Origin: Rhizomys pruinosus
Taxonomy: Eukaryota > Chordata > Mammalia > Rodentia > Spalacidae
NCBI GenBank assembly: GCA_009823505.1
Contig: VZQC01009572.1
Coordinates: 1,141,070-1,205,069, forward strand
Direction: 5' to 3'
DNA length: 64,000 nt
This document shows positions 57,571 through 64,000 of the stretch, piece by piece. The position numbers and the translations under genes are program-made. The stretch's first letter is position 1; each line of letters opens with the position of its first letter. The notes below the pieces were generated by a model, which worked only from the letters and a program-made list of their open reading frames with translations, was not told the origin of the DNA and did not search any database.

Positions 57571-58651
57571 GAAAGGACTGTATCAAAGAACTGACTGAAA
57601 CAGTGAACTTCTGCTCAAAACAGTCAGCTTCCTCATGGAGAATATTGAAAGACTAAGAGATGACAAGCATGTTTGGCAGAATGCATGAGCTCTAGTGGGG
57701 TGGGGGAATGGGCAGGAACACGGGTCTAGATTTGTTAAAAAAAATAAAAATAAATTTATGTGGAAAAAAAAAAGTATCACAAACTGAGGGATCAATCAAA
57801 AGCCCAAAACCTAAGAGGAAAGGCAGTAGGTGAATGGATCTAGAAGGCAATATAAAAATCAACTGATTCTTTTAAAGCAGTTGTCATATGGATTGATTTT
57901 TCTACAGATACTTAATTCATATGAAACCAGTGGTAGGGGATGAACACTATAGCTCTTATTAAATGAGCATTGAATTAATTAAACAGATACTAACAAAAGG
58001 TATTTTGAAAGAAAATGTGCTTCTTCACCCAGCTCAGTGTGGCCACCTTTAAGACCATTTGATCTAGATCTGCCTCTTCGAGCCTTCAGTCATAGTTGCC
58101 ATAATTAAAATTGTTTTTCTTGAGCTATTCTTCTTTATTAAGTTGTTTAGTAAAACTGTAAAAACTGTCAGTGAGTAAGAATAATTGCCACATGTTTTTA
58201 CGGCCACCTTGATGGGAATCTATAGTTCAGTTTTATATGTCTGTGTGGAGTGCAGTTCAGTGTTCACATTCTCTTACAGCCTAACAAAAATAATAAATAA
58301 AAATTACTTTTGGATTTTCATAAAAATTTCACCAAGCCCACAGATGGAACCTTAAAATGCAGATTGGTTGTTAGAGTTTGATTTGGTTGTCATCAGTTTC
58401 ATTTTTTTTTTTTTTTTTACTTTTATAATGAGGTGCTAACTCATGGATACTGCCACTGCAGGTCTGTGGATTCCTGAGGTACTAAAACCCGTTGCTGATG
58501 GCACGCAAGTGTGTTTGTTTATATGCACATATAAGTGGCCTGAACATTTGATTATGTGTTTTCTTTCCCTTATTCTAGTTGGACTGATCCAGAGGTTTCT
58601 TGTACTTCAGATTTACATACCCTTGGGACAGGACTTTTCCACCGAATTGCT
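42370..58651 (+). CDS. Cfap20dc: Cfap20dc, first four coding exons (joined, partial)
   Basis: Spliced CDS: 42370-42390, 44456-44545, 47483-47576, 58579-58651, giving 92 codons plus 2 bases; later exons are beyond the window. The product starts MFKNEYQ and continues [20 protein letters not shown]; exons 3 and 4 contribute [20 protein letters not shown] and [14 protein letters not shown]. This matches the N-terminus of human C3orf67/CFAP20DC as I know it and resembles the start of CFAP20 (MFKN..Q, then the beta-strand pattern of the CFAP20/DUF667 domain). CFAP20 is an inner-junction and centriolar protein of cilia; the role of the DC paralogue is less defined, so a ciliary role is inference. 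Introns are 2065, 2937 and 11002 bases, plus an open intron 4. Only the N-terminal part of the domain is present here; the full protein is several hundred residues. Confidence 0.95.
42391..44455 (+). other. Cfap20dc intron 1
   Basis: It contains a poly(A) run (42811-42836), a poly-T run (about 43181-43196) and a MIR-like fragment (43870-44030). I saw no other exon or element. Confidence 0.8.
43870..44030 (-). mobile_element. MIR fragment
   Basis: Reverse MIR order: gagcccttgcggtaggccaa, then atgtgtaatccaactcattt, then gcaggtgggaaaatcaagac and gcaggtattggagcccc. Confidence 0.65.
44456..44545 (+). CDS. Cfap20dc: Cfap20dc coding exon 2
   Basis: 90 bases, exactly 30 codons, phase 0 at both ends. 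Acceptor ttttattttctag|GG and donor AAA|gtaagt are both strong. It encodes [20 protein letters not shown] followed by [10 protein letters not shown], the second segment of the CFAP20-like domain. No stop or frameshift. Identity with the human segment is very high from memory. Confidence 0.96.
45180..45415 (+). mobile_element. L2-like fragment
   Basis: aaatctgggctcctcagtag, then aaaagccttttaggttgat and ctctgttctgtcagtctcta follows L2 order weakly. Confidence 0.4.
45605..45775 (-). mobile_element. MIR fragment
   Basis: Reverse MIR: gctgagtgcttgttatttgc, cactttgcataatgtaatct, agaaaactaaggcatggaga. Confidence 0.7.
45870..46168 (+). mobile_element. MaLR-type LTR, old
   Basis: The 3' half is visible: gctgcctgtctgccatgaag, tgagcacaaataaacatttc (with AATAAA), ggctgtatcatcacaactgc and a final cattaatacatc. 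Confidence 0.55.
46740..46980 (-). mobile_element. B3-like SINE, old
   Basis: Reverse B3 with cccttggaggccagaagata, ggattcccctggagctggag and ctggaagagcagg. The tail-proximal region is expanded with TGTGATGTG repeats. Confidence 0.85.
47483..47576 (+). CDS. Cfap20dc: Cfap20dc coding exon 3
   Basis: 94 bases (31 codons plus 1 base; the exon ends in phase 1). Acceptor ttttgttccatag|GA; donor ATCC|gtgagt. It encodes [20 protein letters not shown] then [12 protein letters not shown] second GT (47581, gtaaga) lies 4 bases downstream, but using it would shift the frame. The upstream donor restores the family sequence QILGLIQRF across the junction. Confidence 0.96.
47586..47650 (-). mobile_element. 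B1 fragment, 5'-truncated
   Basis: The poly-T end then ggtctttttgagacagggtc and ctccctgcagtcccagctg is the reversed B1 tail end only. It lies 10 bases after the exon 3 donor. Confidence 0.85.
47896..47980 (+). mobile_element. ID SINE
   Basis: ggggctgcagacatggctaa, then gcctagcatgtttgtgggcc and cctcagcactgcaaaagaaa matches the ID (tRNA-Ala/BC1-derived) order with divergence. Confidence 0.75.
48272..48502 (-). mobile_element. B3-like SINE
   Basis: Reverse copy from its T-rich end to the head ctccagccc. It is immediately followed by a second B3-like SINE in the same orientation. Confidence 0.92.
48512..48736 (-). mobile_element. B3-like SINE, short form
   Basis: Its target sequence cctaaaggaa is present before (48500-48509) and after (48737-48746) the element. 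Confidence 0.94.
48747..49795. other. Intron 3 sequence, no feature seen
   Basis: AT-rich, apparently unique. No repeat recognised. Confidence 0.5.
49800..49968 (-). mobile_element. tRNA-derived SINE (B4/RSINE-like)
   Basis: The reversed tRNA-like half: gattagactcaggtcatcct, then ggtggcaacaagtgcctgta and catcctgccagccc. Confidence 0.65.
50098..50455 (-). mobile_element. MaLR-type LTR (MT/ORR1-like), diverged
   Basis: It starts ttctgttgctgtgataaaac then caccatgacc, and ends ctgccaccaactggggacaa and cattcaaaccaccacagc. This matches reversed MaLR LTRs. Confidence 0.7.
50810..51300 (+). mobile_element. L2-like fragment
   Basis: aaaactcttcagtggctcca, then ctctgatcagactcatagtg and cctccttgacacacttcctg has the L2 phrase order. 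Confidence 0.45.
51462..51698 (+). mobile_element. B3-like SINE
   Basis: Full-length. A perfect target duplication agatcttgttg lies at 51451-51461 and 51699-51709. Confidence 0.93.
51740..52312 (+). mobile_element. L2 3' portion
   Basis: ctctgacctcatccctcatt, cttccagctg-type phrase, aaatgtcaccttttcaaagt and a final tttattgaataaatac follow the L2 3' consensus from memory. Confidence 0.6.
52335..52792 (+). mobile_element. L2 3' portion, second copy
   Basis: cttcaaggccctccatggtt, ctgctcattcttcccagccc, tacttctttgagactatctt, actagattataaattccaag and aatatttgttgagtg are in L2 order. Confidence 0.65.
52795..52885 (-). mobile_element. MIR fragment
   Basis: Reverse MIR: aactcacagttattagccca, then tagggatgaaaaagaactta, ggcagttttactgacttac. 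Confidence 0.5.
52886..54098. other. Intron 3 sequence, no feature seen
   Basis: Apparently unique. The + frame at 53323-53520 has no domain. Confidence 0.5.
54099..54198 (-). mobile_element. L1 ORF2 fragment with poly-T and an ambiguous base
   Basis: A T run at about 54099-54121 is followed by N at 54122 and then agtcttattggagtgagatg. The latter is the reverse complement of L1 ORF2 around 56920-56990 of this window, with divergence. The matching part is internal to L1, not its 3' end. Confidence 0.8.
54199..54362 (-). mobile_element. B1 SINE
   Basis: Complete reverse B1 with a small (CTCTGC)n expansion at 54298-54316. Confidence 0.93.
54372..54524 (-). mobile_element. B1 SINE, tandem with previous
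   Basis: Reverse B1 with a deletion in the middle (ggcctgaagaccaggttgg). It lies directly after the previous B1. Confidence 0.92.
54728..54895 (-). mobile_element. ID/B1-type composite SINE
   Basis: The reversed ID-like part ggcgctggggattgagccga then gcctgctaagcaagccctcc is joined to a B1-like part with atgaccttgaactcctgatc. Confidence 0.65.
55078..55168 (-). mobile_element. ID-like SINE fragment, old
   Basis: ccagtgttgaagattgaacc, then gtaagccagggacatcctct and gccactcagctatatcatc is a diverged reversed ID. Confidence 0.55.
55209..57769 (+). mobile_element. Young LINE-1 with 5' inversion (twin priming)
   Basis: A perfect 17-bp target duplication aaaagtatcacaaactg lies at 55192-55208 and 57770-57786. 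The first 42 bases (55209-55250) are the reverse complement of the L1 sequence seen at 31783-31824; the sense part starts at 55251-55252, matching from about 31828 onward. It then runs through RT, the C-terminal region, the (ACA)n tract (57537-57570), the G-rich 3' UTR (57695-57724) and an A-rich tail. The element is heavily 5'-truncated and sits in sense orientation in Cfap20dc intron 3. Confidence 0.97.
55351..57456 (+). pseudogene. L1 ORF2 C-terminal two-thirds, open to its natural stop
   Basis: A 701-codon frame. From about residue 27 ([13 protein letters not shown]) onward it is L1 ORF2, ending in VSLICGC and TAG at 57454-57456. The RT catalytic FADD is at residues 128-131 (55732-55743). 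A cysteine/histidine cluster near the end ([16 protein letters not shown], around 57024-57080) is the ORF2 C-terminal zinc-knuckle-like motif. The first 26 codons are in a shifted frame, because a one-base loss near 55428 separates them from the upstream RT codons. The endonuclease domain is absent, so it cannot make a working protein. It belongs to the L1 and is not a host gene. Confidence 0.95.
57787..58578. other. Intron 3 sequence, no feature seen
   Basis: A poly-T run lies near 58402-58419. The final bases before 58579 are a good polypyrimidine tract and acceptor (ctttcccttattctag). Confidence 0.6.
58579..58651 (+). CDS. Cfap20dc: Cfap20dc coding exon 4
   Basis: 73 bases; acceptor cccttattctag|TT and donor TGCT|gtaagt. 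With the C carried from exon 3 it reads [20 protein letters not shown] then STEL, and ends two bases into the next Leu codon (phase 2). The sequence continues the CFAP20-like domain of the human protein. The following exon (expected to begin with the rest of that Leu, then an ITDLGN-like segment) was not found before 64000. Confidence 0.95.
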
Positions 58652-59476
58652 GTAAGTTATATAGAACTTCTTTGAATGTTTTATGTGTATTAGACATTTG
58701 ATCAATTGAAGCAGTACTAATAGTCATTAATTGCAAGTGGCAGGGGTTTTTTTGTATTGAACAGAAGTGACTTATCAAGTTGACATAAAGTAATTAAAAT
58801 AATTTAATGGCATTTCTTAGATATCATTTTACTCTTCATTTCTCTAGAAAAAGAAAGCAAATGTCATCTATTTAAGGAGATGCCAAATGATTCCGGCTTT
58901 GCACTTGTCCTACAGAACTGTGCTTGGCTTAAAATGGATTGAAATACCTCATCTTAACAATATTTATTATATTTCTGATATATTGGCTTCTCTTGCGTAT
59001 ATATAGACAGCTTGGAGCCTGTTTGTTTTCAGTGGCCTTGAAAAATTGCTTAGCAAAAGTGAAAATAAATAACTTTACCCAGTTGAGCTGTGTTTTGTGT
59101 GATGATAATAGCAATAAAATAAAGTTTGATTTGTAGTTTCATGTATATACAATTGAATTGAATATTATCTAAGATTTCACTACCATATTTGTACACTTTA
59201 AACTGTTACATGTTATTTGTTTTTAATTAAAAAAATATACAAGTTTCAGGCTTAGGCCTTTCGTCTTCCATGCTGGGACAAAAAGGGACTTGTTAAAAAG
59301 ATTGTTTTATCCTGGTTTTGTTGGTGCAAATGAAGAGGGAGAAAGAGCTTTCTTAATAAAATGGCAGTATCGTAAGTTTGAGGTTACTCATTTCTCTCTA
59401 TTTATAAAAGTTAGATATTAATAATTTGGGGGTTGTTAAAGTATGAATTTTTAGCTGTAAGATGTAATCTTGCTTT

Positions 59477-59705
59477 GAGGCTGAAAAGCTGGCTCAGTGA
59501 TTAAGACTACTGACTGCTCTTGCAGAGGACCTGGTTTAGATTCCCAGCACCTACATGGCAGCTAACAACCATCCATAACTCCAGTTCCAGGGGATCTAAT
59601 GCCTTCTTCTGAACTCTGAGGGCATTTCAGGACACGGATGCACTTACACATGCAGGCACTATACTCATACACATAAAATAAAAATAAAATATTTTTTTGA
59701 AAAAT
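59477..59705 (+). mobile_element. B3-like SINE
   Basis: A perfect 19-bp target duplication taagatgtaatcttgcttt lies at 59458-59476 and 59706-59724. The element itself is rather diverged. Confidence 0.95.
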
Positions 59706-59729
59706 TAAGATGTAATCTTGCTTTCTTAG

Positions 59730-61585
59730 ATGAACAAAGATGGAGAGAACAGTGCACACTTATATTTTACTCAACCTTAAATGCTATGGTTTTCCAAGAT
59801 CTTTTATCATCTTCCATAATCACCACTATTCTTTAGAGAAGGAAGACCAAAGCATTACTTCCATACCCCTTCCTAGTTGCTGCAGAAAAAGCATTTTCAA
59901 GACTCTGAAGACGCTCTAAAGGAATACAAAGTGCCACCAAAAGCTTTATTTTCAGTGCAGTGGAAGTGATTTCTGAATTGAAAGGACAGTTATATTTTAA
60001 ACTTCTAAAGCTCCTTCCACAGAAATCTAGTTTAGCTGCCTTTATGATGTCACTCTCACCACCACCCACACTTTGAGCTACTTCAAAGCAGTGGTTGTGG
60101 TGCTGTTAGCCGGCCTTCTGATCAGAGCTGTGTATGACACTTGGCAGAATTAGAACATAGTCCTGTGCCAGAAAGACCTCTTTTTCTGTGCAAAATTAAG
60201 CTTTATTTGTGCCCCCAATTGCTTGAACTTATCACTCTAGCTGAAGCAGTATAATGTCTTAATTTAATGGCAATTAAAGCTTTAAATATGAAGAAGTAAC
60301 AGGTATGTTTGTTGCAATATCCTAGCAGGAGGGCAGCTGCTGTGTGAGTAAACCTAACTGTGTCTTCCTACCAGGGTGCCCGTGCTCTTGGCCTGTTGAG
60401 TATAAGAGGTGTTGATTAATGATGAGATTTTTGAATGTAGTTCGCTTAATCACTGATTCTCATGTTCTCATGTCCACATAGAAAACATTTTGATTTTCAG
60501 AATGCTCTTAGTTTTATAATTTTAGGAAAATAAATGTCCTCTGGACAGAAGGTTAAAATGATTAAATGACATAGGCAAGACATTGTCCATCCTGACCGTA
60601 TCATTTATCAGAAGAAAATATATGAAGCTCTGATTGAATTTGTTGCTGATATAATCAAAATATTTTTCTGGTCCATGAACTAATGTCACAGTCCATCAGA
60701 AGGAAGGTAGAGTGATGAGTGTAGATTTTCTTTCTAACCACAGCTCTTTTTTCTCCCTTAAATGAAAAGGCTTTCTTCCAGCACCCTTAGTGTGTTACTG
60801 TGTTTCTAGCAGCATAGCTCTAGGCTATTTTAAATAATACATTTCTCTAACAAGCTTGGAAAGTCACCTAGCAGAAAGGTATCTGGCTTCTAAATTTTTT
60901 CCATTGTCAGAGTGGGAGAGGCATTTTATTTCACAAAGATTCCTGTTGTACATCAAGAGATTTCCATAAATGGAGATCTGCCAGCTGGCCTGTGAATCTG
61001 CAGTCATCTTCTCAGCTTCTTCCTGTGTCTGTTATGCTATGAGATGATCATTCTGCTCAGGAGGCGGGCCTAATGAATGCATATGGGTTCCAGGATGCCT
61101 TAGAACCAGCAACAACTCAACCTGAGCACTCTTTCTCTCACCCACTGGTCCATTTACTAAAGACCTCCTGTTGGTACCATGTGGTGTAAATTGGGGTTAG
61201 AAATGCATTGAATCTGCAGTTGTCTCTTGACTTTGACTGCTATTTTTCCTGCTTTCAAAAAGGCATCACAGTTGCCATTGTTCCAGCTTTCCACTGGACA
61301 TCCCAGCTTCCTGTTTTAACTTCCTTTCAGTCTAGTGTCCATACTGTAGTCAAAGTGAGCTTTCTAAACAAACAAAAACCAACCAATAAACCAAGCTGAA
61401 CTTCCGCAGGTAAACTGAGGATAGCTCCTGAGTCTTTCCTACTCAGAAGTCTCTTCTCACCTCATGTACTGCATGCTGAGCACACTGTTTGCCTGCCACA
61501 TGAGGCTCTTACCCCTCATGGCTCAGGTGAGGTTTCTATTTTAGATTCCTACACACAAGTAACTTCGGTCCCCAACTTTTTCCTA
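59730..61585. other. Intron 4 sequence, no feature seen
   Basis: Apparently unique. No repeat or exon recognised. Confidence 0.5.
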
Positions 61586-61589
61586 GCCG

Positions 61590-61830
61590 CCCCCTATTCT
61601 GAAGTGTTCATTCTTCCAAAAGGCTCTTTTTGATCCTCCTCCCGCACCAAACTCATTAGATTTATCTCTTACTGCTCCCTTCATTGCAAATCTAAAAGTT
61701 GTACTTGTCTTATAAGTAGACTCTGAGTTCCACGAGGACAAACAAAGGTCCTGTTTGTTAGACTCAGCCTGCCATCTGGCACTTACCACAGTGCCCAGCA
61801 CATAGTAGGGTCTGAAATGTGGGTGACCGG
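61590..61830 (+). mobile_element. L2 3' end
   Basis: agactctgagttccacgagg, then cacttaccacagtgcccagc and acatagtagggtctgaa is the classic L2 terminus. Confidence 0.7.
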
Positions 61831-62109
61831 ACAGGACTATGGGTGGACTAATGAATAACAGGGCCTGATCTCTGTCCTCATAAAATGTATTCTAATGGTG
61901 GAAGATCAGTTTACATTTTAATAAATGTTTTGGTGATACAAGAACAAGATCTGTGGGGAATGTGAAGTCTAAGATAGAAGAAAGAATATGCACAGACCTG
62001 CACGGAAATCTGCTTTACTTCCTCGAGACGCTGGGTAGATTATATGATTTGCTTCGCCTATGAGACCAGAGTAATTGTCCCTTGCAGGTGCATCAGACAC
62101 AGTAAATGA

Positions 62110-62340
62110 AAAGATTAGCATAAAATAGCAATAATAATTTCTACTTATTAAACATATATAGGAATTAGATTCTTCTGAACACTTTATTTTAGTTTAACTA
62201 ATATTCAGAATAAGCTGCTTGATGCTCATAACACAGATCACTGATTAAGCAGAAGTCAAGGTTAAGGAAATAGCCCAAGTTTATAGGCCTATTGTAGTGC
62301 CAGGATTCAAATCTGAACCCAGGGCCTCTGCTCCACACCA
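62110..62340 (-). mobile_element. MIR, reverse
   Basis: gattaagcagaagtcaaggt, taaggaaatagcccaagttt, ccaggattcaaatctgaacc and cagggcctctgctcc follow the reverse MIR order. Confidence 0.65.
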
Positions 62341-62560
62341 CCACACCACCACACCATGTAGTCTTTGCAGTCCTGATAGTATATACACAATGCATAATAG
62401 ATAAAGAGAAAATATTTCATTTGAATCTTAGTACAACATGAAAGTGTGACACCTTCTACATCTTCAGCAGTTTCAATAATACCATGAGAATCCAGGAAGG
62501 AAAGTCTGTTCAGGCTAAGCTGGCTTTATTTTAACCTTTTTTAAAAAATGAAATATTTGG

Positions 62561-62776
62561 GGGCTGGAGAGATGGCCTAGCAGTTCAGAGCACCAACTGC
62601 TCTTGCAGAAGACCTGGATTTGATTCCCAGCACCCACATGGCGGCTGAGAACCGTCTTTAACTCCAGTTCCAGGGGAATCCGACACCCTCTTCTGACATC
62701 TGCGGCATTGCATGACATGGGTGCACAAATCTACATGCAGACAGTACATTCATAGACATAAAAAAATAAAAAAAAA
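62561..62776 (+). mobile_element. B3-like SINE, short form
   Basis: A perfect 11-bp target duplication gaaatatttgg lies at 62550-62560 and 62777-62787. It inserted at the 5' edge of the B1 that follows. Confidence 0.94.
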
Positions 62777-62784
62777 GAAATATT

Positions 62785-62936
62785 TGGCTGGGGATGGTGG
62801 TACATGCCTTTAATCCCAGCACTTGGGAGGCAGAGGCAGGTGGGTCTCTGTAAGTTCAAGGCCATCCTGGTCTACAGAGTGAGTTCCAGGCCAATTGGGG
62901 CTACAGGGAGACCTTGTCTCAAAAATACCCCCCCGA
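62785..62936 (+). mobile_element. B1 SINE
   Basis: tggctggggatggtggtaca through gagaccttgtctcaaaaata, ending in a C7 run. Full length. Confidence 0.94.
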
Positions 62937-64000
62937 AAGTTTAGTCAGATCTATTTTGTTATTGTTGTTTTGAGTACTTTATATCTTTAATGTGACAATC
63001 GTATTTATCTTTTAAAATGAAAACTAAGAACTTCATTTACTTATTGACTCTTTACTTTGGTCCTTTTTTAAATTTCTAAGAATTATAATTACATATTAAG
63101 TTGCTGTTAAGGTGGTTTCTGAACATCATGAGCTGACCAACAATTATCTAAACATTACATTTTTGTATCTGGGGCAAGGAGAGTTTCATTGTACTGACAC
63201 ATATATTTATCAGTGAAGTAACAGAATCCTTTTTTATTTTTCTGCCATTGTTGGTGTCAGTCCACAAGACTCTCCCTATTTCTAATCAAAAGTAATTTTA
63301 TTTGCATATTTTACAGTATTAGTTGCAGTTTTCCCAAGTATTTTTAGTGTCTTGAATAAACAGCAGGTTTTTAAAAATTCTTTAATATTTGTATCATCTT
63401 TTTCTAAACTGCATCCTGCATCCCCGGAGGCCATCAGGTCCCCTGCGCAGGTTTGGTAGGTGCTTGAGAGCCTGGAGGCAGACATCTGCTGCACAGGAAG
63501 GGTGTCCTGATCCTGTGCTCTTGGAGAAGAGCCAACTGCATCTTGAAATAGAAATCCATTTTTGCTATATTTGATGCTGCCAATCACACTAAATGATTTA
63601 GGAATATTACTTTCTTTTATAAAAATTGCATTCATTTTACCAGATATTGTTGAGCTGCATTAGTTCTTTCCTCTCTCCTGATTCTGCCATTATCTCGATG
63701 AATTCTGAGAGGCATTTTGGACAGTTATGCCTCTGTGAATTGACATTATTTTTCCTGTTTTCACCCAGCTCAGCCAGTGTTTTTTCAATATGTGAGCTGT
63801 AAATGTTCTGAAAGCCCTGTGGTAGACATGATGTGCTGTTTGCAGAGGTTAGAATTCTTAACCCACAGGTCTCAGAGAATATTGTTGCTACAGGGCTTCA
63901 TCTGTTGAGTCCTTAGCTAGTGTTTGGAATCCGATAAAGGTAGGAGGCAAACACTGAATTCTTTTAAGAGAGAGAGGTCCCTAAAAGTGCACCTAATCCT
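62937..64000. other. Intron 4 sequence, no feature seen
   Basis: AT-rich to 63380, then a more GC-rich stretch at 63415-63545 with no recognisable exon: its frames do not continue the CFAP20DC sequence. Confidence 0.5.

Larger units (their letters stand above)
47577..58578 (+). other. Cfap20dc intron 3
   Basis: 11,002 bases, mostly repeats: B1, ID, B3-like and B4-like SINEs, a MaLR-type LTR, two or three L2 3' ends, and a young L1 in sense orientation. The parts not listed separately look unique. Confidence 0.85.
58652..64000 (+). other. Cfap20dc intron 4, open at the window end
   Basis: At least 5,349 bases. It contains B3-like, B1, L2 and MIR fragments listed separately. No further exon of the gene was recognised. 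Both small open frames near 63282-63635 lack domains. Confidence 0.75.

Noticed and set aside
63282..63635. Possible fifth Cfap20dc exon in the GC-richer block
   Set aside because: No frame continues the expected sequence after exon 4, and no phase-2-compatible acceptor with a matching peptide was found.

Overview
The window is mammalian nuclear DNA from a muroid rodent. The evidence is the repeat content: many B1, ID, B4 and B2/B3-superfamily SINEs, young LINE-1 copies with rodent-type ORF2, ERVL-MaLR-type LTRs, and an old layer of L2, MIR and L1M fragments. The dominant SINE is a B3-like (B2-superfamily) element with features I do not recall from mouse or rat, so the species is probably a muroid other than Mus or Rattus. 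I cannot name it from sequence alone. There are no operons, CRISPR arrays or prokaryotic features, and I found no new multi-gene system.

Only one protein-coding gene is supported. It is Cfap20dc (orthologue of human C3orf67/CFAP20DC, a CFAP20-domain protein of the ciliary CFAP20 family), on the + strand. A CpG-rich promoter lies at about 41990-42440. It holds a perfect palindromic RFX X-box at 42041-42054, an NRF1-like site and a CCAAT box. Coding exon 1 ends at 42390, and coding exons 2, 3 and 4 are at 44456-44545, 47483-47576 and 58579-58651. All splice sites are GT-AG and the reading frame carries through every junction for 92 codons plus 2 bases. The rest of the gene lies beyond 64000.

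Layout. 1-41900 is intergenic DNA, made of unique sequence and interspersed repeats. In human the region upstream of this gene is a large gene-poor interval towards FHIT, which fits. Main landmarks: an old MLT1-like LTR carrying a perfect 36-bp-arm hairpin (8955-9325); ancient L1M fragments on the minus strand (24690-27895); a young 5'-truncated L1 (30415-34800) with a solo MaLR-type LTR inside its ORF2 (32664-33070); a near-identical second solo LTR (39201-39608); and a very short poly(A)-tailed retroposon (37971-38039). 41900-42470 is the promoter and exon 1. 42391-64000 is Cfap20dc introns 1 to 4. Intron 3 (11.0 kb) holds L2 fragments and a second young L1 (55209-57769) with a 5' inversion and a 2-kb open ORF2 segment.

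Most open reading frames of 60-150 codons here are shadows of SINEs. The same conceptual peptide recurs wherever a B3-like SINE lies, and it should not be annotated as protein.
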